A stretch of DNA of 64,000 nt from JAQIBY01 sp964615585 (GCA_964615585.1 CAZTNS010000002.1:1-64000), one strand, 5' to 3'; positions 52,914-62,254 are shown, counted from the stretch's first letter. The notes: a model not told the origin generated them from the sequence alone. Numbers and translations: made by a program.

Positions 52914-53762
52914 TTACATGATCTCTCTTTTCATGGTTGACAAATCTTCCAAATCAAAGCTAACCAGGGATAGTTCGGGTCTGTGATAAGCAGCAGAGCA
53001 AGCACAGGTGTTTCCGATTTTTTGTTTCCAGTGCCCTGTGATGGATGATGATTCGTGTATATGGCCATGCATTGTCAGGTATGGTTGCCTTTCTTCAATA
53101 AACCGTTGAATGGCAATGCTTCCCACATGGACGTCCAGGGGCACGTGATCAATCATTTTACCGTCAAGGGCAGCTCTGTCGAGATTTGTTTTATACGGAG
53201 GCGAATGAAACAGGAATACCGCCTTTTCCATGTTTTCGTTTTCGGTCATCTTTTTTAAATCTTTACTGATGTTGGTAAAGCTGATATCTTCAAAAGGTTC
53301 AACAGAACGAGCCCCCTCCACAGGATGCACACAGCCGGGGTCAACAAAAACAGAGACATCGTATTTTTCCCAGTCTTTCAGCATGAAAGGTGTGGGTGGG
53401 ATATATGAATATCCAAAAATATTGTATCCGGCAAATTTTGTTTTTCTAAAATGTATGTATTCCCACAAGCCTTTTTCTTCCAGTTTTTTTAATTTAGGTT
53501 CTTCTATCCTGGGGTCATCGTTTCCCATAATGACAAAGATACGGGGATAGTTGTTTTTGAGCTTAAATTTAAGATTTTCAAGCCTGCTGCACAAAAAAAC
53601 TTCAATGAAATCACCATCGTATATTTCATTGATATTCAAGCCGGGCAATATATCGCCGCCAATAAAGACCACCTGTGGCTTTTGTTTTTCGATGGCGTCG
53701 AATAACTTTTCATACCGAGAAACGTGGCCGTGTAAATCGGCTACAAAAAAGCAGCGTATCAT
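52914..53762 (-). CDS. metallophosphoesterase
   Basis: Cytoplasmic protein of 282 residues with the calcineurin-like metal motifs in order: ADLHGH (D-x-H), GGDILPG, MGNDDPR (GN-D/H type), FLFHSPPYK and MHGHIHES (GH-x-H). The substrate is unknown; phosphodiesters, nucleotides or RNA ends are possible. It begins one base after the upstream nucleotidyltransferase stop, so the two genes are one unit. Confidence 0.9.
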   Translation of the reverse strand: MIRCFFVADLHGHVSRYEKLFDAIEKQKPQVVFIGGDILPGLNINEIYDGDFIEVFLCSRLENLKFKLKNNYPRIFVIMGNDDPRIEEPKLKKLEEKGLWEYIHFRKTKFAGYNIFGYSYIPPTPFMLKDWEKYDVSVFVDPGCVHPVEGARSVEPFEDISFTNISKDLKKMTENENMEKAVFLFHSPPYKTNLDRAALDGKMIDHVPLDVHVGSIAIQRFIEERQPYLTMHGHIHESSSITGHWKQKIGNTCACSAAYHRPELSLVSFDLEDLSTMKREIM

Positions 53763-53763
53763 A

Positions 53764-54162
53764 TCATTTATGTTTAATCAGCCTGGCACTGTTATTAAGG
53801 GACCCTATCATAACAGCGTAACTGGTTTTCTTTTCAATGTCTTCATCTGTGATGATGTGAATGTCAAAAAGCACATCCGGACGCTTGTTTTTTCCCTGGT
53901 TATACATCGCAGCTAATCCATAATTCCATCCTTCAATCCAGGCAATTAATTCCCTTTTCTGCGCTTCGTTTCCTTTGAAATGAAACATGATATCTATATC
54001 GCTTTCGGGGCCGGCTGTAAAATTTTTTGTGCTGCCAATGAGATACATGGCTTCAACCCCAAACCTGTCAAAATCTAATTTTTCTGCAAGCAATTGTACC
54101 ATTTCATAGCGCCACTTCGAATGGACATCGCTCTGTGGATTGTTGACTTCGTTGGTCATCAT
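53764..54162 (-). CDS. MNT-type nucleotidyltransferase domain protein
   Basis: Protein of 132 residues with the polymerase-beta-like signature YLIGSTKNFTAGPESDID (GS-x10-SDID) and a third acidic position in DVLFDIHII. It is longer than the usual toxin/antitoxin MNT (about 100) and no HEPN gene is adjacent; instead a metallophosphoesterase follows one base downstream. The function is not known. Confidence 0.82.
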   Translation of the reverse strand: MMTNEVNNPQSDVHSKWRYEMVQLLAEKLDFDRFGVEAMYLIGSTKNFTAGPESDIDIMFHFKGNEAQKRELIAWIEGWNYGLAAMYNQGKNKRPDVLFDIHIITDEDIEKKTSYAVMIGSLNNSARLIKHK

Positions 54163-54274
54163 ACAAAAGGCTTAATTTGAACTGTAAACTATAAACAAAT
54201 GTAAGTTGATTTTTCAACAAATCACAATTCTGAATGAAGTTTTTAAAGTGTAGAACCCCGAATGTTCTCTTTGC

Positions 54275-55027
54275 CTACCTGTCTTTTTCACTCAGGCAGC
54301 TTGTGTATTTTTTCAGAAATTTTAACACAAAATACAGCACCCCTGTTACCACTGTACCAATAATAATCCATATTTTGTCAGTAATGAAGTCGCCTTTTTC
54401 GAGGTATGCCTCTACGGATGTAAACACAAAGAAAATCAAAAAGAGGGCAAAAATGCCGTTTTTTTCCTTTCGCAATACTTTTTTCCAGCTAAAAGGCATG
54501 GCGGGCTTACTGTATTTGAAATGTTTCGGCAGAAATGGCGGAACCCTTTCTGCCCATATCAGGTAAGGTTCCCCGAACTTCCGTCTTAAAAATTCTTCTT
54601 CGGCAAACACTATCCGTTCGTAATAAATCCAAAACACAAGTGAAAACACCAGGATCAAACATACGTTACCTGTTAGCATGGCAATGGCCAGCCACATAAA
54701 ATAATTACCCAGGTACAGGGGATTCCGGATCAACGAATACAGCCCGGTTGTGTTCAGCATATCTGCCACTTGTCCGGCTTTTGTGTTTCTGCCGGAGGTA
54801 TTCTTGGGCGTATATCCAATGGTAAAAGCCCTGATAAAAAACCCAAACAACCCCACAAAAATAGCGGCCGATTTCAGGGCATTTTCAAGTAGCGGGAAAT
54901 TATTATTGTCCAGGGTGGATTCATATACCTGAACACCCAATCCCAAAATTAGCAGCATCAATGGGAAATAACTTCTGTACCTGAAAAGGAAATCTCCCTG
55001 TTGTTTCAATTCTTCTTGTAGTGCCAT
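54275..55027 (-). CDS. isoprenylcysteine/phospholipid methyltransferase-family membrane protein
   Basis: Protein of 250 residues from ATG 55027 (55060 is an alternative). It has about five hydrophobic segments and the ICMT/PEMT-family core LYSLIRNPLYLGNYFMWLAI, followed by EEEFLRRKFGEPYLIWAERV. This family transfers methyl groups from S-adenosylmethionine in the membrane; the bacterial substrates are mostly unknown. No partner gene is evident. Confidence 0.88.
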   Translation of the reverse strand: MALQEELKQQGDFLFRYRSYFPLMLLILGLGVQVYESTLDNNNFPLLENALKSAAIFVGLFGFFIRAFTIGYTPKNTSGRNTKAGQVADMLNTTGLYSLIRNPLYLGNYFMWLAIAMLTGNVCLILVFSLVFWIYYERIVFAEEEFLRRKFGEPYLIWAERVPPFLPKHFKYSKPAMPFSWKKVLRKEKNGIFALFLIFFVFTSVEAYLEKGDFITDKIWIIIGTVVTGVLYFVLKFLKKYTSCLSEKDR

Positions 55028-55147
55028 AGTATTTACATTAAAAAAACTTGCATAGATCAACCTGCCAAAACACGCAGGCCATTTAACGGGGCGATAAATT
55101 TAGTACAAGTTCGGCACAGTACAAAAAAGGCATCCTAAAGAACAGAT

Positions 55148-55170
55148 GGTTCTACTGTTATTTTAATGGG
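55148..55170 (+). repeat. solo copy of a MITE terminus
   Basis: GGTTCTACTGTTATTTTAAT plus GGG is identical over 23 bp to the complement of the right end of the element at 20263-20640, 35 kb away. No second end is visible nearby. Confidence 0.7.
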
Positions 55171-55199
55171 CTCATGATTGTTAAAGGGAAAAACTATTT

Positions 55200-56108
55200 C
55201 TACAGGTTGTCGGTGTTAAACAGGCTATCATCAATCCCTGTATTAATTTTTACTTCTTTTACTTTTCTTGTGGATTTCATTTCTCCACTCATCATTCCTG
55301 TCTTATCCATTGCCTCCATGCGTGATTTGATCATTTCCCTTTGTTCTTCAGGCATATTTTCCATTTCCTTTTTCATCTGTTCACGGCTTTCTTTCATTTG
55401 CTGTTTTTCTTCAGGTGACATTTCAAATTCCGTAACTGATTCAGAATAATAGGCCACATCCACACCGGATACATTCTTAAAATCACTGTTCAACATGGTA
55501 ATTTTGACATCCCGTTCTTTGTTATCGCCTTCCATGCTAACGTCATCAATTTCAATATTAAGCTTACGGGTCACCAATTTTTCTGTATCAATGAAAACAT
55601 CGGCATCAAAAATCATGTCCTCTGTTTCTGCCTGGCTCATGCTTTCAGCCATTCCGGGGAAAGGCATTTCACTGAAAGGTGCATCCTCAATGGTAAGGTG
55701 ATGACATTCTGAGTCATGCACTTTTTCTGTTCCCTGGTAGTTGTAATCCTGATCTTTCATTCCCAGTACCATATCCACAGGATAGGTTTCCATTTCAGAT
55801 TTCTGAATATCACCTGTTTGTGAATTTTTAGTCCAATAATATTCGCCGTCATAAATACTTACTGACTGCTGCCCGTTGACCTCCTGTTCAACACGGGCTT
55901 TGGTTACGATTTTTCCTTCGTGTTTTTCACGTTTCAGGTAATGAACACCGTCCTCGTAAGTGGTGGTCATATCATTCACTTTTTTCAATTGCTTTTGGTA
56001 TTTTTCCACCGCCTGATTGATTACTTCATCAGCTATGTCCTGTGCTATAGATATAACGGGCAAAACAAAAAAGAAGAGAACCGAGCATAAAATACATTTT
56101 CTTTTCAT
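55200..56108 (-). CDS. secreted protein of unknown function with a charged C-terminal helix
   Basis: Protein of 302 residues: signal peptide (about 1-22, ending SIAQD), a beta-rich middle (VSIYDGEYYWTKNSQTGDIQ, DADVFIDTEKLVTRKLNIEI) resembling LolA-like/outer-membrane lipoprotein-sorting folds in strand pattern, then a Met-, Glu- and Lys-rich helix (about 230-275, EEKQQMKESREQMKKEMENM) and a short tail. No family is recognised with confidence; periplasmic location is likely. Confidence 0.75.
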   Translation of the reverse strand: MKRKCILCSVLFFFVLPVISIAQDIADEVINQAVEKYQKQLKKVNDMTTTYEDGVHYLKREKHEGKIVTKARVEQEVNGQQSVSIYDGEYYWTKNSQTGDIQKSEMETYPVDMVLGMKDQDYNYQGTEKVHDSECHHLTIEDAPFSEMPFPGMAESMSQAETEDMIFDADVFIDTEKLVTRKLNIEIDDVSMEGDNKERDVKITMLNSDFKNVSGVDVAYYSESVTEFEMSPEEKQQMKESREQMKKEMENMPEEQREMIKSRMEAMDKTGMMSGEMKSTRKVKEVKINTGIDDSLFNTDNL

Positions 56109-56173
56109 AATGACTTGTTTTTTTAATGTTCAACAATTTATTACTTCTTATTTCAGATATCCCTTATAATTAT

Positions 56174-56330
56174 ATGAGCCCAGTCTAAAAAGGCATTGTT
56201 TTGCCACGAAGACACGAAGACACAAAGTAACACAAATCTTAAGCTGTTGTATTACAGAACTTTGTGAATCTTGGTGTCTTAGTGACTTTGTGGCATTTCT
56301 CATTTTTTTGGCTTTTTAGACGGGGCTCAT
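56174..56330. mobile_element. MITE-like hairpin element, copy 2
   Basis: Terminal inverted repeats ATGAGCCCAGTCTAAAAAGG (56174 on) and the complement of 56310-56330 (ATGAGCCCCGTCTAAAAAGC) match nearly perfectly. Inside are further inverted arms beginning TGCCACGAAGACAC and ending GTGACTTTGTGGCA. The core is related to the 15602-15755 element. No gene is encoded. Confidence 0.75.
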
Positions 56331-56518
56331 TATATCCCTTAGCGAAAGGTAGAGGATAAAAGACTAAAGGTAAAAAATATATCCCATCTGACAAAATAAA
56401 ATTTGAAAATAACCTGTGAAAGGAGTACAAGCTTAAATCCGTATGGGGTTTGATAAAGTGATAAATACAAACCTGAAATCCCTCATATTTTTCCTATATT
56501 GCAAAAAATATTTGAATC

Positions 56519-57226
56519 ATGTCACTGGTTTATTGTCCTGGAATTGAAGTTGGCAAAATAACAAGACTTTCTGTTGATGAATCCCATCACCTCACCAGGG
56601 TTTTACGAAAATCTGAAGGAAAAAAATTACACCTTTGTGACGGAAAGGGGAACTTGTACTCGGGGAATATAGCTTCAGTCATTAAAAAACAGGCATATGT
56701 GCAGGTCGTTTCAGTGTTAAAATCTTTAAAATCACCGGAAAGCAAGCTGCATATAGCCATAGCTCCGACAAAAAACATCAGCCGGTTTGAATGGTTTGTG
56801 GAAAAAGCCACCGAGATTGGCATTGCAGGCATCATTCCAATTCACACAAAGCATTCTGAGCGTGACAAAATAAATATCCTTCGCCTTGAAAAGATCATCA
56901 TTTCTGCCATGAAACAATCCGGACATTTATTTAAACCGGAACTGCATCCATTAACAGATTTCACTGATGTTATACAGTTAAAAACAGAATGCCGGTTTAT
57001 TGGCTACAGCGAAACATTGCCACAAGACCATCTCATTGCTATGGCAAATTCAAATACCCCTACCCTCATGCTGATTGGCCCGGAAGGGGATTTCACAAAA
57101 GATGAATACAGGAAAGCATCAGGCTCCGGATTCTATCCGGTAAAACTGGGCAATTCACGTCTTAGAACAGAAACAGCAGGGGTGGTAGCTGCACAGATAT
57201 TTAATAGCAAAGGTTTTATAGAATAA
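56519..57226 (+). CDS. rsmE: 16S rRNA m3U1498 methyltransferase RsmE
   Basis: Protein of 235 residues with an N-terminal PUA-like part (ESHHLTRVLRKSEGKKLHLC) and the SPOUT trefoil knot: LMLIGPEGDFTKDEYRKA and LRTETAGVVAAQI are diagnostic. It methylates U1498 of 16S rRNA. Its 3' end overlaps the convergent dapF gene by 11 bp. Confidence 0.95.
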   Translation: MSLVYCPGIEVGKITRLSVDESHHLTRVLRKSEGKKLHLCDGKGNLYSGNIASVIKKQAYVQVVSVLKSLKSPESKLHIAIAPTKNISRFEWFVEKATEIGIAGIIPIHTKHSERDKINILRLEKIIISAMKQSGHLFKPELHPLTDFTDVIQLKTECRFIGYSETLPQDHLIAMANSNTPTLMLIGPEGDFTKDEYRKASGSGFYPVKLGNSRLRTETAGVVAAQIFNSKGFIE

Positions 57227-57986
57227 TATCACCTTCAAAAACAAACGCCGCCGGTCCGGAAAGAAAGGCATTATAAATATCGCCACTGCGAATCAGGTAC
57301 ACTTTCAGGTCACCGCCAGGCATGTGTACCATCACTGTAGTATTCTTCAATTCATGCTTTGTTGCCTGATAAACGGCTCCGGCTACAGCTCCGGTTCCAC
57401 ATGACAAGGTTTCAGCTTCAACACCCCGTTCATAAGTACGCTGGCTTATCTCGTTTTTGGTATGTTCATTGATAAAATTCACATTCACACCTTTTGGTTG
57501 ATATATTCTCTCCTCACGAATACGTCTTCCTTCTCTTGACACATCATAATTCTCAAGGAATTCCACGGGTACAATAACATGTGGACTACCAGTATCAATC
57601 ATCAGGTCATTTGTAAGTTCAGGCACCTTGACATCATTCATTCCCAAAATCAATTCATCCTCTTCAATCCAGCCTTTATATACGCTTCCTGCTGCTTCAA
57701 ATTTCGTTTCTACTCCTGCCAGGCCATGAGAGTTGGCATAACAAATGATAGATCGTCCACCATTTCCACACATGCTGCCTTCATAGCCATCAGCATTGTA
57801 ATATGTCATTTGAAAATCATATTCATCAGAAGGACTAATTGTCATCAACCCATCAGCACCAATACCAAAATGGCGATTACACATTTTTCGAATTTGGTCT
57901 GATTTTAACTTCATGTCCGATTTCATGGCATCAATGATGATAAAATCATTCCCTGTTGCCTGGTATTTATAAAAATGGATTTTCAT
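57216..57986 (-). CDS. dapF: diaminopimelate epimerase
   Basis: Protein of 256 residues. The two catalytic Cys loops are present: SMCGNGGRSI and LSCGTGAVAG. It converts LL- to meso-diaminopimelate for lysine and peptidoglycan synthesis. It is divergent from htrA (84 bp between starts) and convergent with rsmE. Confidence 0.95.
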   Translation of the reverse strand: MKIHFYKYQATGNDFIIIDAMKSDMKLKSDQIRKMCNRHFGIGADGLMTISPSDEYDFQMTYYNADGYEGSMCGNGGRSIICYANSHGLAGVETKFEAAGSVYKGWIEEDELILGMNDVKVPELTNDLMIDTGSPHVIVPVEFLENYDVSREGRRIREERIYQPKGVNVNFINEHTKNEISQRTYERGVEAETLSCGTGAVAGAVYQATKHELKNTTVMVHMPGGDLKVYLIRSGDIYNAFLSGPAAFVFEGDIIL

Positions 57987-58069
57987 AAAATATTGTTAAA
58001 ATAAAAACACTTGGATCACAATTTTCGTTAAAGTAACAGACAACAAAAATAACAAAAAGAATTACGATT

Positions 58070-59521
58070 ATGAAAGCAAAGCAATTGATAGTATCAATCA
58101 TGGCAGGAATTTTTGGTGGCATCATGAGCTTTTTTGCAGTAAATCATCTTGTTGATAAAATATCAGACGAAAGCAGGCCCCATGATTTAGTTGAAGCCTA
58201 TGAATCAAGCCTCAGTAATTCCTTAATAAAACCAACAGGATTCCCACAAATGCCTTCTGGAAATACAGATCTCACAAAAGCCGCCAAAGTCAGTCTGTCG
58301 GCAGTTGTTCATATCACATCATATTACAATCAACAGGAATATAGCCTGTATGACTTTATTTTCGGCACAGATCCTGGTAGATACAGACACACAGAATCAT
58401 CCGGCTCCGGAGTTATCATATCATCGGATGGATATATTGTTACCAACCGACATGTAATTGATCAATCAGAAAAGATCAAAGTTGTACTGAATAACCGGAA
58501 AAGTTATGAAGCGGAAATAATTGGGACAGATGCCACCACTGACATTGCATTGCTGAAAGTTGATGCAGACAATTTAAACACCTTGTCATACGGCGACAGC
58601 GATGCTCTGAATATTGGTGAATGGGTATTGGCAGTCGGAAATCCGTTCAACCTAACTTCAACAGTAACAGCAGGTATTGTCTCTGCCAAAGCCAGAAATA
58701 TTAGCATTTTCACGGAACAATACAGCATAGAATCATTCATCCAAACTGATGCAGCTGTGAATCCAGGGAACAGTGGTGGTGCTCTCGTGAATCAAAAAGG
58801 AGAGCTTGTTGGCATAAACACAGCCATTGCAAGCAAAACCGGCTCCTATATCGGATATTCTTTTGCCATACCTGTGAATATTGTACGCAAAATTGTAGCT
58901 GATTTGATTGAATATGGCAATGTACAAAGGGCATATATGGGAGTAAGCCTGTCAAATATTGACGCTGGAATTGCCGATAAGTTTGATCTGAAAACATCCA
59001 ATGGGATTCTAATAACTGGAGTTTCAGATGGCAGTGCCGCAGATGAAGCAGAAATAAAAGCAGGTGACATCATAAAAAAATTCAACGGTGTTAAAGTAAA
59101 TTCAGTAAGCCAATTGATGGAACAGATCAGCAAATACAGGCCGGGTGACAACGTCAATATCTCAATCATCCGAAACAACAAAGAAATGAACAAAAAACTG
59201 ACATTAAGAAATAAACATGGCAATACTGATCTTGTCAGCAGTACCAAGATCGATGAACTGGGAGGGGAATTTGAGAAGGCTTCCCTTGAGGAAAAACGCA
59301 AGCTCAGGTTACGGTACGGGGTAAAAATCTGCGAATTATACTCCGGCAAATTAAGAGAAAGTGGCATAAATAAAGGTTTTATCATTACCAGTATCAATAA
59401 TATCCCGGTAAAAAAAGTGGAAGACATAAATGAGATCATTGATAAATATAAAGGCAGTAAAATATTGATCGAAGGGGTTTATCCCAATGGAAATATTGCC
59501 TATTACAGTATTTATCTGTAA
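58070..59521 (+). CDS. DegP/HtrA-type periplasmic serine protease
   Basis: Protein of 483 residues: N-terminal hydrophobic signal/anchor (about 7-26), trypsin-like domain (about 70-275) with the triad His128 (NRHVID), Asp158 (DIALLK) and Ser235 (GNSGGAL), then two PDZ domains (about 285-375 and 395-480; GILITGVSDGSAADEAEIKA and GFIITSINNIPVKK). It degrades or refolds misfolded envelope proteins. Upstream of rpoD, with its own 185-bp intergenic space in between. Confidence 0.95.
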   Translation: MKAKQLIVSIMAGIFGGIMSFFAVNHLVDKISDESRPHDLVEAYESSLSNSLIKPTGFPQMPSGNTDLTKAAKVSLSAVVHITSYYNQQEYSLYDFIFGTDPGRYRHTESSGSGVIISSDGYIVTNRHVIDQSEKIKVVLNNRKSYEAEIIGTDATTDIALLKVDADNLNTLSYGDSDALNIGEWVLAVGNPFNLTSTVTAGIVSAKARNISIFTEQYSIESFIQTDAAVNPGNSGGALVNQKGELVGINTAIASKTGSYIGYSFAIPVNIVRKIVADLIEYGNVQRAYMGVSLSNIDAGIADKFDLKTSNGILITGVSDGSAADEAEIKAGDIIKKFNGVKVNSVSQLMEQISKYRPGDNVNISIIRNNKEMNKKLTLRNKHGNTDLVSSTKIDELGGEFEKASLEEKRKLRLRYGVKICELYSGKLRESGINKGFIITSINNIPVKKVEDINEIIDKYKGSKILIEGVYPNGNIAYYSIYL

Positions 59522-59572
59522 TTAATATCACACAATCAATGTCTATGACAGAAAAAATAATATATTTTAAAA

Positions 59573-59601
59573 TTGAGTTTTCGTCTTATTTTATAAATTT
59601 G
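59573..59601 (+). promoter_or_regulatory. promoter of rpoD
   Basis: TTG (59573-59575), an 18-nt spacer and TAAATTTG (59594-59601) fit the Bacteroidota consensus. The predicted leader to the ATG is about 100 nt. Confidence 0.6.
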
Positions 59602-59706
59602 CATGAAATTTTAATGTACTTTTACAACTTCTTAGCAAATCTTACGTACAATAAGATCAAGACAAATAGGTTTTATCATTAAGCAACACAATTTGACAAA
59701 TTTTTT

Positions 59707-60567
59707 ATGAGACAACTAAAAATCACAAAATCGATTACCAATCGTGAAAGTGCATCCCTTGACAAGTATTTACAGGAAATAGGAAGAGAAGAACTGATCA
59801 CTGTTGAGGAAGAAGTTGAACTTGCCCAGCGCATCAAACAAGGCGATCAATTGGCATTGGAGAAACTCACACGTGCAAATCTGCGCTTTGTAGTATCTGT
59901 GGCCAAACAATATCAGAATCAGGGATTAAGTTTGCCTGACCTGATAAATGAAGGGAATCTTGGCCTCATCAGGGCAGCTGAAAAATTTGATGAAACACGC
60001 GGATTTAAATTTATCTCTTATGCTGTTTGGTGGATACGTCAATCAATTTTGCAGGCACTGGCAGAACAATCCCGTATTGTTCGGTTGCCTTTAAACCAGG
60101 TTGGTTCATTGAATAAGATCAACAAAGCTTTTTCAAGATTTGAACAGGAACATGAACGTAAACCTACCTCAGAGGAACTGGGCAAAGAATTGGATCTGCC
60201 ATCAGAAAAAGTATCTGACACTTTAAGGGTTTCGGGTCGTCATGTATCTGTTGATGCTCCTTTTGTTACCGGGGAAGAGAATTCATTGCTTGATGTGTTG
60301 GAAAATGCTGACTCACCCAGTGCTGACAACAGCCTCATAGGTGAATCACTCAGCAGGGAAGTAGAGCGTGCACTGGCTACACTAACCGATAGGGAACGTG
60401 ACATTGTCCGGTACTTTTTTGGCATCAACTGCCAGGAAATGACACTTGAAGAAATAGGACAAACATTTGCACTTACGAGAGAACGTGTGCGTCAAATCAA
60501 AGAAAAAGCCATCCGCAGGTTACGGCATACATCACGTAGTAAATTGTTGAAAGCGTATCTTGGTTGA
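59707..60567 (+). CDS. rpoD: primary RNA polymerase sigma factor RpoD (sigma-70)
   Basis: Protein of 286 residues, the compact Bacteroidota form that lacks region 1.1. Region 1.2 (SASLDKYLQEIGREELITVE), 2.1-2.4 (RANLRFVVSVAKQYQNQGLS, LPDLINEGNLGLIRAAEKFD, GFKFISYAVWWIRQSILQAL), 3 and 4.2 (TLEEIGQTFALTRERVRQIK, EKAIRRLRH) are complete. It directs housekeeping transcription from TTG-N19-TAnnTTTG promoters, several of which are found here. A strong terminator follows. Confidence 0.97.
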   Translation: MRQLKITKSITNRESASLDKYLQEIGREELITVEEEVELAQRIKQGDQLALEKLTRANLRFVVSVAKQYQNQGLSLPDLINEGNLGLIRAAEKFDETRGFKFISYAVWWIRQSILQALAEQSRIVRLPLNQVGSLNKINKAFSRFEQEHERKPTSEELGKELDLPSEKVSDTLRVSGRHVSVDAPFVTGEENSLLDVLENADSPSADNSLIGESLSREVERALATLTDRERDIVRYFFGINCQEMTLEEIGQTFALTRERVRQIKEKAIRRLRHTSRSKLLKAYLG

Positions 60568-60603
60568 TCATTGTTTTTTAACACCACTCAAAAAAACAGA
60601 ACA

Positions 60604-60636
60604 AAAAAAGCCGGCTTCAGTGAAGCCGGCTTTTTT
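60604..60636. terminator. bidirectional terminator between rpoD and the lipoprotein gene
   Basis: A perfect 9-bp stem GCCGGCTTC/GAAGCCGGC (60610-60618, 60622-60630) with loop AGT is flanked by A-runs and T-runs, so it can end transcription of both convergent genes. Confidence 0.92.
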
Positions 60637-60661
60637 ATTTACTAATAAATTATTATTGTTA

Positions 60662-61129
60662 TCAGTACACGTAATTGATATCCTGATAAACAATTTCTCC
60701 ATCCTGCAAAGTTGCCGTGCTTCCACCATGTTCATATACTTCATCCCTGTAAGAATCATCGGCCTGAGTTTGTTGAGCTTCAAAAGAAACAGCCTGGACT
60801 TCTACGGGAACACCCTGGTGGGTAGCCGTTGGGAGCTCGATGCTGTATTCTCCGTCTGAATTAGTTGTTGTTTCATACTGAAGGGTTTGATAATTATATC
60901 CTGTAACAGGTTCAAGCACCAAATCTGCAGCATCAATACGGAAAATAATCTTTTTCCCCGCCGGTACTTTTTCTGTGCTGGTATTGCTCAGGTCAAGCTC
61001 GGCATAAACAGTACCTTTAAGCGTAGCTGTTGGAGTAGTTCCGGGATCAGTTTCTTCTTCTTCACAACTTGTAAGTGCAAAGAAACCTCCAATGAGGATC
61101 ATGAGGATAATTGACAATGATTTTTTCAT
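60662..61129 (-). CDS. putative outer-membrane or periplasmic lipoprotein
   Basis: Protein of 155 residues with a lipoprotein signal (lipobox FALTSC, Cys at about 22) followed by an acidic EEEETDPG linker, which in Bacteroidota often marks surface export of lipoproteins. The remainder is a beta-sandwich like carboxypeptidase-regulatory domains (ATLKGTVYAELDLSN, TTNSDGEYSIELPT). Function unknown. It lies 55 nt downstream of the barrel gene on the same strand. Confidence 0.8.
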   Translation of the reverse strand: MKKSLSIILMILIGGFFALTSCEEEETDPGTTPTATLKGTVYAELDLSNTSTEKVPAGKKIIFRIDAADLVLEPVTGYNYQTLQYETTTNSDGEYSIELPTATHQGVPVEVQAVSFEAQQTQADDSYRDEVYEHGGSTATLQDGEIVYQDINYVY

Positions 61130-61184
61130 AATTATCTGATTTTTTATGGTTAATAACTCAATTAATTAATTACAATGATCAATA

Positions 61185-62021
61185 TTAAAAATGGAATATC
61201 ATAAAGATACTACCCATGTAATTGTTATCTGTATCCAGGTCAAATGTAGCATCTTTGGCATTTTCGGTTGTATTTACTTCAATTTCAGTTCCGTCCCACA
61301 TTTCTGCAGTTGTTTCGGATTTCAGATCAAAATCGTAACTAAATCCCCAGCCAAATTCTCCGCCTATAGAAATTTTGGGAAGGAGGAAATACTCAACTCC
61401 GATAAAACCACGTAAACCGACGCCCATACTTTGACTGTATGATTCAGTAACACGGCCATCTGTGGTGATGTTCCCACCAAAAGAGGTTGTGCTGGGGCTG
61501 TTGAAATCTGCAGTGATGGGGTTGCCATAATCGTATTTAGCACTGCCGGCAGAATAATTAAGCATCAGCATGCCACCATAGTAACCCTGCAAACGGCCAT
61601 GACCACGACGCATTTCATACCCGGCCCCAACATGTACATTGGTAATGCTTGTTTTTTCAACATCCTCAACAAGCACGTCGGGATCTGGTATATCCTGATC
61701 TTTTTGAATGAATTCCACATCTTTATCCAGCCGGTGTCCAATGCGCAATTCGCCACGTATAGCGGCATCATCAGCAATATAATATTTGCCTACAATTGCC
61801 TGATTATTGATAAAATTAACACTAACACTGTTGCCAATTGTGCCGTTAAAAGTGTTACCCAAATAATTTAAAAACGGGACAGCATTAAATCCCAGGCCAA
61901 TGTCACCACTTTCAGGCATCATATAAACACCGCGCTCAGTAGTGAAATCTTCTTTTTCCTGGGCATGAGTTATCACAGCAAAACCCAGGACTGCTACCAT
62001 AATAAAAATTAATTTTTTCAT
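61185..62021 (-). CDS. outer-membrane beta-barrel protein
   Basis: Protein of 278 residues with signal peptide (1-20, ending ITHAQE), strands such as GDIGLGFNAVPFLNYLGNTF, AAIRGELRIGHRL, YYGGMLMLNYSAGSAKY and a C-terminal MGSIFMIFHF with terminal Phe. An OmpW/OprF-like small barrel is plausible. It is transcribed from a good promoter (62045-62074) and probably co-transcribed with the downstream lipoprotein gene. Confidence 0.82.
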   Translation of the reverse strand: MKKLIFIMVAVLGFAVITHAQEKEDFTTERGVYMMPESGDIGLGFNAVPFLNYLGNTFNGTIGNSVSVNFINNQAIVGKYYIADDAAIRGELRIGHRLDKDVEFIQKDQDIPDPDVLVEDVEKTSITNVHVGAGYEMRRGHGRLQGYYGGMLMLNYSAGSAKYDYGNPITADFNSPSTTSFGGNITTDGRVTESYSQSMGVGLRGFIGVEYFLLPKISIGGEFGWGFSYDFDLKSETTAEMWDGTEIEVNTTENAKDATFDLDTDNNYMGSIFMIFHF

Positions 62022-62044
62022 AGTGTTTGGTTTTAATATTAATA

Positions 62045-62075
62045 CAAAATTATTAATTCTCCTTTCAATTTCAAA
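62045..62075 (-). promoter_or_regulatory. promoter of the barrel/lipoprotein operon
   Basis: Minus-strand TTTG (62075-62072), 19-nt spacer, TAATTTTG (62052-62045). The predicted leader to the ATG at 62021 is under 20 nt. The element lies just beyond the rpmH stop codon. Confidence 0.7.
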
Positions 62076-62086
62076 ACAGTAACCTA

Positions 62087-62254
62087 TTATTGTTTACTCC
62101 TTGGAGGACGGTATTCACTGGATACAGAAACTTTTTTCCTGCCCTTTTTTCTTCTTCTTGATAACACTTTACGTCCATTCTTTGTTGACATGCGTTTCCT
62201 AAAACCATGTTTGTTGTTTCTTTTCCTCACTGAAGGTTGAAATGTCCGCTTCAT
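62087..62254 (-). CDS. rpmH: 50S ribosomal protein L34
   Basis: Protein of 55 residues: MKRTFQPSVRKRNNKHGFRK continues with RMSTKNGRKVLSRRRKKGR, the invariant L34 pattern, and ends YRPPRSKQ. The downstream partners rnpA and yidC usually found with rpmH are not adjacent on either side: downstream is a barrel gene. A well-spaced promoter is at 62326-62356. Confidence 0.95.
   Translation of the reverse strand: MKRTFQPSVRKRNNKHGFRKRMSTKNGRKVLSRRRKKGRKKVSVSSEYRPPRSKQ

Noticed and set aside
53764..54162. MNT/HEPN toxin-antitoxin system
   Set aside because: No HEPN gene is adjacent; the partner is a metallophosphoesterase.
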